Source: Desulfofustis sp.
Lineage (GTDB): Bacteria; Desulfobacterota; Desulfobulbia; Desulfobulbales; Desulfocapsaceae
Assembly: GCA_029287755.1 (NCBI GenBank)
Contig: JARFQM010000182.1
Span: forward strand, 1 to 8,907
Direction: 5' to 3'
Length of the DNA: 8,907 nt
Part shown: piece after piece, positions 5,243-8,907 of the stretch
Layout of the letters: every line of letters starts with the position of its first letter
Position numbering within the stretch: the stretch's first letter is position 1
Translations under genes and position numbers: made by a program
Notes under the pieces: generated by a model
Database searches by the model: none
Seen by the model: the letters and a program-made list of their open reading frames with translations, nothing else
Told to the model about the DNA's origin: nothing

Positions 5243-7873
5243 ATGTACAAAAGATCGGGAATCAATCATAAACTCAACCGGCTGGGGCTCGCACTCGGGT
5301 TGTGGGGATGTCTGGCATTGCCAACATTTGGGCTGACCGGTCAGGCTTCGGCGGCGGAGTCACTCGACAAACACCTGCCCGACGAGATCGATGGTGTGCA
5401 GAATATTCATCGGCAGCCGGGTCTGAACAACAAGCACCGAAAAATTATAGGCACCCCCGGGTCGCCTGACACCAAGACAACCATTGACGGAAAGCAGCTG
5501 CCGCCGCCGCCCGATAAAACCTTTGGCGGCAAGATCGACCGCAACGCTATCGATTCGACACCTTACTGGCCGCCCCGCATCGTACCTCCGGAAGGTGCCC
5601 CCAATGTGCTTCTCATCATGACCGATGACGCGGGGTACGGCGTGTCCAGCACCTTCGGGGGAGTTATCCCCACACCGGCAATGGACCGGGTTGCCAATGA
5701 GGGTATCCGCTACACCCACTTTCATTCCACCTCTGTGTGTTCGCCAACCCGGGCGGCGCTTATCACCGGGCGCAACCATCACCAGGTCGGCACCGGCTCG
5801 ATACCGGAATTGTCGACCGGCTACCCCGGTTACAATTCCATCATGACCAAGGACAAGGCAACGATTGCCAGAATCCTCAAAGGCCACGGCTACGTGACCT
5901 CCTGGTTCGGTAAAAACCATAATACGCCGGATCTCCAGGTCAGCAAAATCGGTCCCTACGACCAGTGGCCGATCGGGCTCGGTTTCGATTACTTCTATGG
6001 GTTCATGGGCGGTGACACCAGCCAATGGCAGCCGGGCAACCTGGTCCGCAATACGACCTACATTTACCCGTACGAAGATGACCCCGATTTCAACCTGATT
6101 ACGGCCATGGCCGATGACGCCATCAACTATATGAAGACCGTTGATGCGCTCAACCCGGATCAACCCTTTTTCGTGTACTATGCGCCCGGCGCCACCCATG
6201 CGCCGCATCACCCGACCCCTGAGTGGATCGAGAAAATCAGCGACATGCATCTCTTCGATGACGGCTGGAACAAGCTGCGCGAGACGATCTTCGCCAACCA
6301 AAAGAAGCTCGGGGTCATACCGGCGGATGCCAAGCTGACGCCGTGGCCAGATGATCTGATCAAGCAATGGGATCAGCTCAATGACGCCGAGAAAAAACTC
6401 TTCATCAAGCAAGCTGACGTATTCGCCGCTTATGTGGCTTACACCGACCATGAAATCGGCCGTGTAATTCAGACGGTCGAGGATCTGGGCAGGATCGACA
6501 ACACCCTGATCATCTATATTACCGGCGATAACGGCACCAGTTCGGAAGGCGGACCGACTGGCACGCCCAATGAAGTCGCCTCGGTCCAGGGCGTCCATCT
6601 GCCGGTCGAAGCACAGATGCAGTTCTACGACCTGTGGGGTTCAGACAAAACCTACCCGCACATGTCGGTGGGTTGGACCTGGGCCTTTGGTACGCCGTTC
6701 TCATGGACCAAGATGGTCTCCTCACACTTCGGCGGCACCAAGCAGGGTACGGCCATATCCTGGCCCAAGGTAATCAAGGACAAGGGCGGTATCCGGAACC
6801 AGTTCCATCACGTCATCGACATTGCGCCGACGATACTCGAGGCGACCGGGATTCCGCTGCCCGAGGTGGTGGACGGCATTCCACAGACACCGATGGATGG
6901 GGTCAGCATGCTCTACACCTTCGACGAGAAGAACGCGGATGCGCCTTCGACACACACAACTCAGTATTTCGAGATGATCGGGGACCACGCCATCTATCAC
7001 GACGGCTGGATCCTCAGTTCCAAAGTCGTGCGTGTCCCCTGGGACAACAGTGGAACAGCCGACAAGGACCCGGCATCATGGCCATGGGAACTGTATGACC
7101 TGAGCAAGGACTGGACACAATACAACGATGTGTCCGCCCAGTATCCTGAAAAGGTCAAGGAGCTGGAAAAACTGTTCTGGGAGGAAGCGGAGAAGAATCA
7201 GGTGCTGCCCATGGATACCACCACCTTCACCCGTTCGATCCTACCCCGGCCCAACCTCACAGCCGGCCGTACCGTGTTTACCTATGCCGGGGAAGTCACG
7301 GGTACACCCAACGGCAATGCGCCAAATGTTCTGGCCTCCTCCTACAACATCAAGGCCGAGGTCCAAATTCCCGAGGGCGGTGCCGAAGGCATGCTGGTGA
7401 CCCATGGCGGCCGTTTTTGCGGCTACGGCTTCTATCTGCGCAAAGGCAAGCCGGTCTATACCTGGAACCTGGTGGGCCTCAAAAAGATCAAGTGGGAGGG
7501 GCCGGATGCGCTGGCACCCGGCACACACACCCTTGAATTCGATTTTCAGTATGATGGCCTGGGTGCCGCCACCCTGCAGTATGGCAGTCCCAGCGGTCTG
7601 GGCCGCAGCGGAACCGGCTACCTCAAGGTGGACGGCACGGTCGTCGCCACGCAAAAAATGGAAAAGACCGTTCCGATGCTCATGCAATGGGACGAAAATT
7701 TCGATGTGGGGGCCGATACCGGCTCGCCGGTGGCCGACGAGGATTATCAGACGCCCTTCCGGTTTACCGGTACGCTCGACAAGCTGACCCTGACCATCAA
7801 TCGGCCGGAGCTCTCGGAAGAAGACATCAAGAAGCTGAAAACGGCCATGCACGGCAATTCGGCCAGCGAATAA
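5243..7873 (+). CDS. Exported arylsulfatase (sulfatase family, Cys-type formylglycine site)
   Basis: Encodes 876 residues. It hydrolyses sulfate esters, probably in the periplasm. The signal peptide covers residues 1-38 (basic start, hydrophobic 14-32, likely cleavage ASAA-ES). A Pro-rich linker (about 70-117) leads to the sulfatase domain, about 118-660. Catalytic features are present: metal-binding Asp128-Asp129 in TDDAGYG; the CSPTR motif with Cys166, which is converted to formylglycine; Arg170 and the ALITGR continuation; FGKNH with Lys224 and His226; His319 in the ATHAPHH segment; GDNG with Asp429-Asn430; and HFGGTKQG with Lys500. A beta-rich C-terminal region (about 690-855) looks like a carbohydrate-binding or jelly-roll-type module, as in other large bacterial arylsulfatases. 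No maturase (FGE or anSME) is encoded in the window, so activation must rely on one elsewhere. The natural substrate cannot be read from the sequence. The position in the sigma-54 operon suggests induction on demand. Confidence 0.95.
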   Translation: MYKRSGINHKLNRLGLALGLWGCLALPTFGLTGQASAAESLDKHLPDEIDGVQNIHRQPGLNNKHRKIIGTPGSPDTKTTIDGKQLPPPPDKTFGGKIDRNAIDSTPYWPPRIVPPEGAPNVLLIMTDDAGYGVSSTFGGVIPTPAMDRVANEGIRYTHFHSTSVCSPTRAALITGRNHHQVGTGSIPELSTGYPGYNSIMTKDKATIARILKGHGYVTSWFGKNHNTPDLQVSKIGPYDQWPIGLGFDYFYGFMGGDTSQWQPGNLVRNTTYIYPYEDDPDFNLITAMADDAINYMKTVDALNPDQPFFVYYAPGATHAPHHPTPEWIEKISDMHLFDDGWNKLRETIFANQKKLGVIPADAKLTPWPDDLIKQWDQLNDAEKKLFIKQADVFAAYVAYTDHEIGRVIQTVEDLGRIDNTLIIYITGDNGTSSEGGPTGTPNEVASVQGVHLPVEAQMQFYDLWGSDKTYPHMSVGWTWAFGTPFSWTKMVSSHFGGTKQGTAISWPKVIKDKGGIRNQFHHVIDIAPTILEATGIPLPEVVDGIPQTPMDGVSMLYTFDEKNADAPSTHTTQYFEMIGDHAIYHDGWILSSKVVRVPWDNSGTADKDPASWPWELYDLSKDWTQYNDVSAQYPEKVKELEKLFWEEAEKNQVLPMDTTTFTRSILPRPNLTAGRTVFTYAGEVTGTPNGNAPNVLASSYNIKAEVQIPEGGAEGMLVTHGGRFCGYGFYLRKGKPVYTWNLVGLKKIKWEGPDALAPGTHTLEFDFQYDGLGAATLQYGSPSGLGRSGTGYLKVDGTVVATQKMEKTVPMLMQWDENFDVGADTGSPVADEDYQTPFRFTGTLDKLTLTINRPELSEEDIKKLKTAMHGNSASE

Positions 7874-7995
7874 TGAATTCTATCAGCAAACAAGTCATGC
7901 CCGGAAAAGATTGCCTTGAAATGATGGGCTTACCATATGCGGCAAAGAGCTGGGCACAAATTCAAGGACCTTTTCATACGCGGCCCTGTGAATAA
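7873..7995 (+). CDS. Possible 40-residue ORF coupled to the arylsulfatase stop
   Basis: The arylsulfatase stop overlaps an ATG in the sequence TAATG, a classic arrangement for translational coupling. The resulting frame encodes 40 residues, beginning MNSISKQVMP and ending RPCE, with Cys14 and Cys39, and no recognisable domain. It has no strong ribosome binding site of its own and lies in the 155-base gap before the outer-membrane gene. It may be a real small protein, a coupling device or chance. Confidence 0.25.
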   Translation: MNSISKQVMPGKDCLEMMGLPYAAKSWAQIQGPFHTRPCE

Positions 7996-8016
7996 TTACC
8001 CGAACCAGAAACATCC

Positions 8017-8024
8017 AAGGAGGA
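8017..8024 (+). promoter_or_regulatory. Near-perfect ribosome binding site of the outer-membrane barrel gene
   Basis: AAGGAGGA is a near-perfect anti-16S match, with its GGAGG core 5 bases before the ATG at 8029. It selects that start and predicts high expression. Confidence 0.75.
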
Positions 8025-8028
8025 AAAA

Positions 8029-8793
8029 ATGAAAGGAGCCGTACCAAAACAAAAGCTGTTCTGCATGCTGTCTTGTGTTTCTCTGCTGCTGCTTGTTTCA
8101 CAGTCAGCCATTGGCGCCGCCGGCAGCGGCTGGCAAAATGAGATCACCCTGTACGGCTGGTATGCGGGCATTGACGGAACGGTCCAGGCCCCAACCGGAG
8201 CTGAGTCCGATTTCAGCGTTGAGGCCTCGGACATCATCGAGGACCTGGAATTCATGCTCATGGCCGGTTATGAAGGCCGCTACGAACGCTGGTCGGTGAT
8301 TGTCGACTTCGTCTACCTGGACATCGGTGATAACGCTGATATACCGACAAGAGCGGGGAACGCCAATGTCGATCTCAACGTCAGCTCATATCTGGTCCAT
8401 GGCGGCGTCGGTTATGACCTGCTGCATGGAGACAATGGTGTTCTTGGTGTGGTTGGCGGCGTTCGCTATCTCTCACTTGATGTGGACTACGATGCTGCGG
8501 TACAGGGGATGCAGCTGCTTTCATCTTCCGGGTCCGACAGCCTCACCGACGGTTTCGTCGGTCTGCGGGGACAGGTCAGGTTCAACGATAACTGGTTCCT
8601 GCCCTATTACGCGGATATCGGTACAGGCGGCTCCGATTTCAGCTATCAGCTCTATGCCGCAATCGGCTATCGCTTCGGCTGGGGCGACATCCGGTTTGGC
8701 TACCGCTATATTGACATCGAGATGGACGATGACATGATCATGGAGGACCTGCAGCTGGGCGGCCCGCTGCTGGGCATTGGGTTCAGGTTCTAG
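8029..8793 (+). CDS. Outer membrane beta-barrel protein
   Basis: Encodes 254 residues. The signal peptide is residues 1-30 (Lys-rich start, hydrophobic 11-28, likely cleavage AIGA-AG). The mature protein is a run of amphipathic strands with aromatic girdles, such as EITLYGWYAGIDG (38-50), the strands around 76-100, 120-150 and 178-198, and FGYRYIDIEM (223-232), ending in GIGFRF with a terminal Phe. Length and pattern suggest a small barrel of about 8 strands, like the OmpA/OmpW-sized proteins. The loops are Asp/Glu-rich. I do not recognise a specific named family. It is the last main gene before a strong terminator and follows the arylsulfatase by 155 bases. Inference: it helps a sulfated substrate or its product cross, or bind at, the outer membrane. 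A structural role is equally possible. Confidence 0.8.
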   Translation: MKGAVPKQKLFCMLSCVSLLLLVSQSAIGAAGSGWQNEITLYGWYAGIDGTVQAPTGAESDFSVEASDIIEDLEFMLMAGYEGRYERWSVIVDFVYLDIGDNADIPTRAGNANVDLNVSSYLVHGGVGYDLLHGDNGVLGVVGGVRYLSLDVDYDAAVQGMQLLSSSGSDSLTDGFVGLRGQVRFNDNWFLPYYADIGTGGSDFSYQLYAAIGYRFGWGDIRFGYRYIDIEMDDDMIMEDLQLGGPLLGIGFRF

Positions 8794-8843
8794 ATTCATT
8801 AAAAGAATATTCTAAATATTATGCGCTTTGTATTAAATCAGTT

Positions 8844-8880
8844 GAGGGCTGCACGGCTGTTCTGTGCAGCCCTCATTATT
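8844..8880 (+). terminator. Rho-independent terminator of the sulfatase operon
   Basis: A perfect 11-bp stem, GAGGGCTGCAC (8844-8854) with GTGCAGCCCTC (8864-8874), has a 9-base loop and is followed by a T-rich tail starting ATTATTTGTTC. It lies 50 bases after the barrel-gene stop and is the only strong terminator in the window, so it closes the transcript starting near 3994. Confidence 0.92.
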
Positions 8881-8907
8881 TGTTCTCTTTCTATTAACGG
8901 TTGTGGA

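Noticed and set aside
5360..6598. Long open frame (about 412 codons) on the minus strand
   Set aside because: It lies wholly opposite the arylsulfatase catalytic region, has no recognisable domain or ribosome binding site, and its Arg/Gly/Val-rich content is typical of an antisense shadow of a GC-rich gene.
7241..7852. Minus-strand open frame of about 203 codons
   Set aside because: It is opposite the arylsulfatase C-terminal module, with low-complexity shadow composition and no start signals.
8804..8813. Palindrome AGAATATTCT after the barrel gene
   Set aside because: It is a single 10-bp palindrome in AT-rich DNA, with no second copy or associated promoter; it may be chance.
1..8907. Mobile elements, CRISPR arrays, tRNA or rRNA genes
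   Set aside because: No transposase or integrase domains, regularly spaced repeats, cloverleaf sequences or rRNA-like stretches were seen on either strand.

Overview
The window looks like a chromosomal segment of a Gram-negative bacterium. It encodes two outer-membrane beta-barrel proteins, a large periplasmic sulfatase and a bacterial enhancer-binding protein (EBP) working with sigma-54. The GAF-PAS-AAA+-Fis regulator style and roughly 50-55% GC would fit Desulfobacterota or a gammaproteobacterium. That placement is inference; no rRNA or marker gene is present. All credible genes lie on the + strand. There are no tRNA, rRNA, CRISPR or mobile-element signatures, and no gene-free stretch over 300 bases.

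Left part (1-1709): a small exported protein with two cysteines in a short internal repeat, then a 442-residue outer-membrane protein that is an Omp85/BamA-type barrel without POTRA domains.

Middle (1710-3831): a sigma-70-like promoter and a leader with an inverted repeat precede an EBP (GAF, PAS, AAA+ with GAFTGA, Fis-type helix-turn-helix). Its likely start is the ATG at 1879.

Control region (3832-4037): a consensus sigma-54 promoter (TGGCAC-N5-TTGCT, 3968-3983). Upstream of it lie an IHF-like site near -72 and a two-copy direct repeat with 22-bp period at -161 to -121, where an EBP enhancer would be expected. The EBP encoded immediately upstream is the obvious candidate activator.

Right part (4038-8880): three main genes, read as one sigma-54-driven operon ending at a strong intrinsic terminator (8844-8880). 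They are a transaldolase-family protein, an 876-residue exported arylsulfatase with an intact CSPTR formylglycine site, and a 254-residue outer-membrane barrel. The transaldolase homologue is the most unusual item. The family framework is preserved from end to end, but the Schiff-base lysine is a cysteine and the other recognisable active-site positions (Asp, Asn, Glu, Thr, Ser) are also replaced, in an intact gene with a consensus promoter. I interpret it as a pseudoenzyme or repurposed transaldolase tied to a sulfate-ester system; its actual function is unknown.
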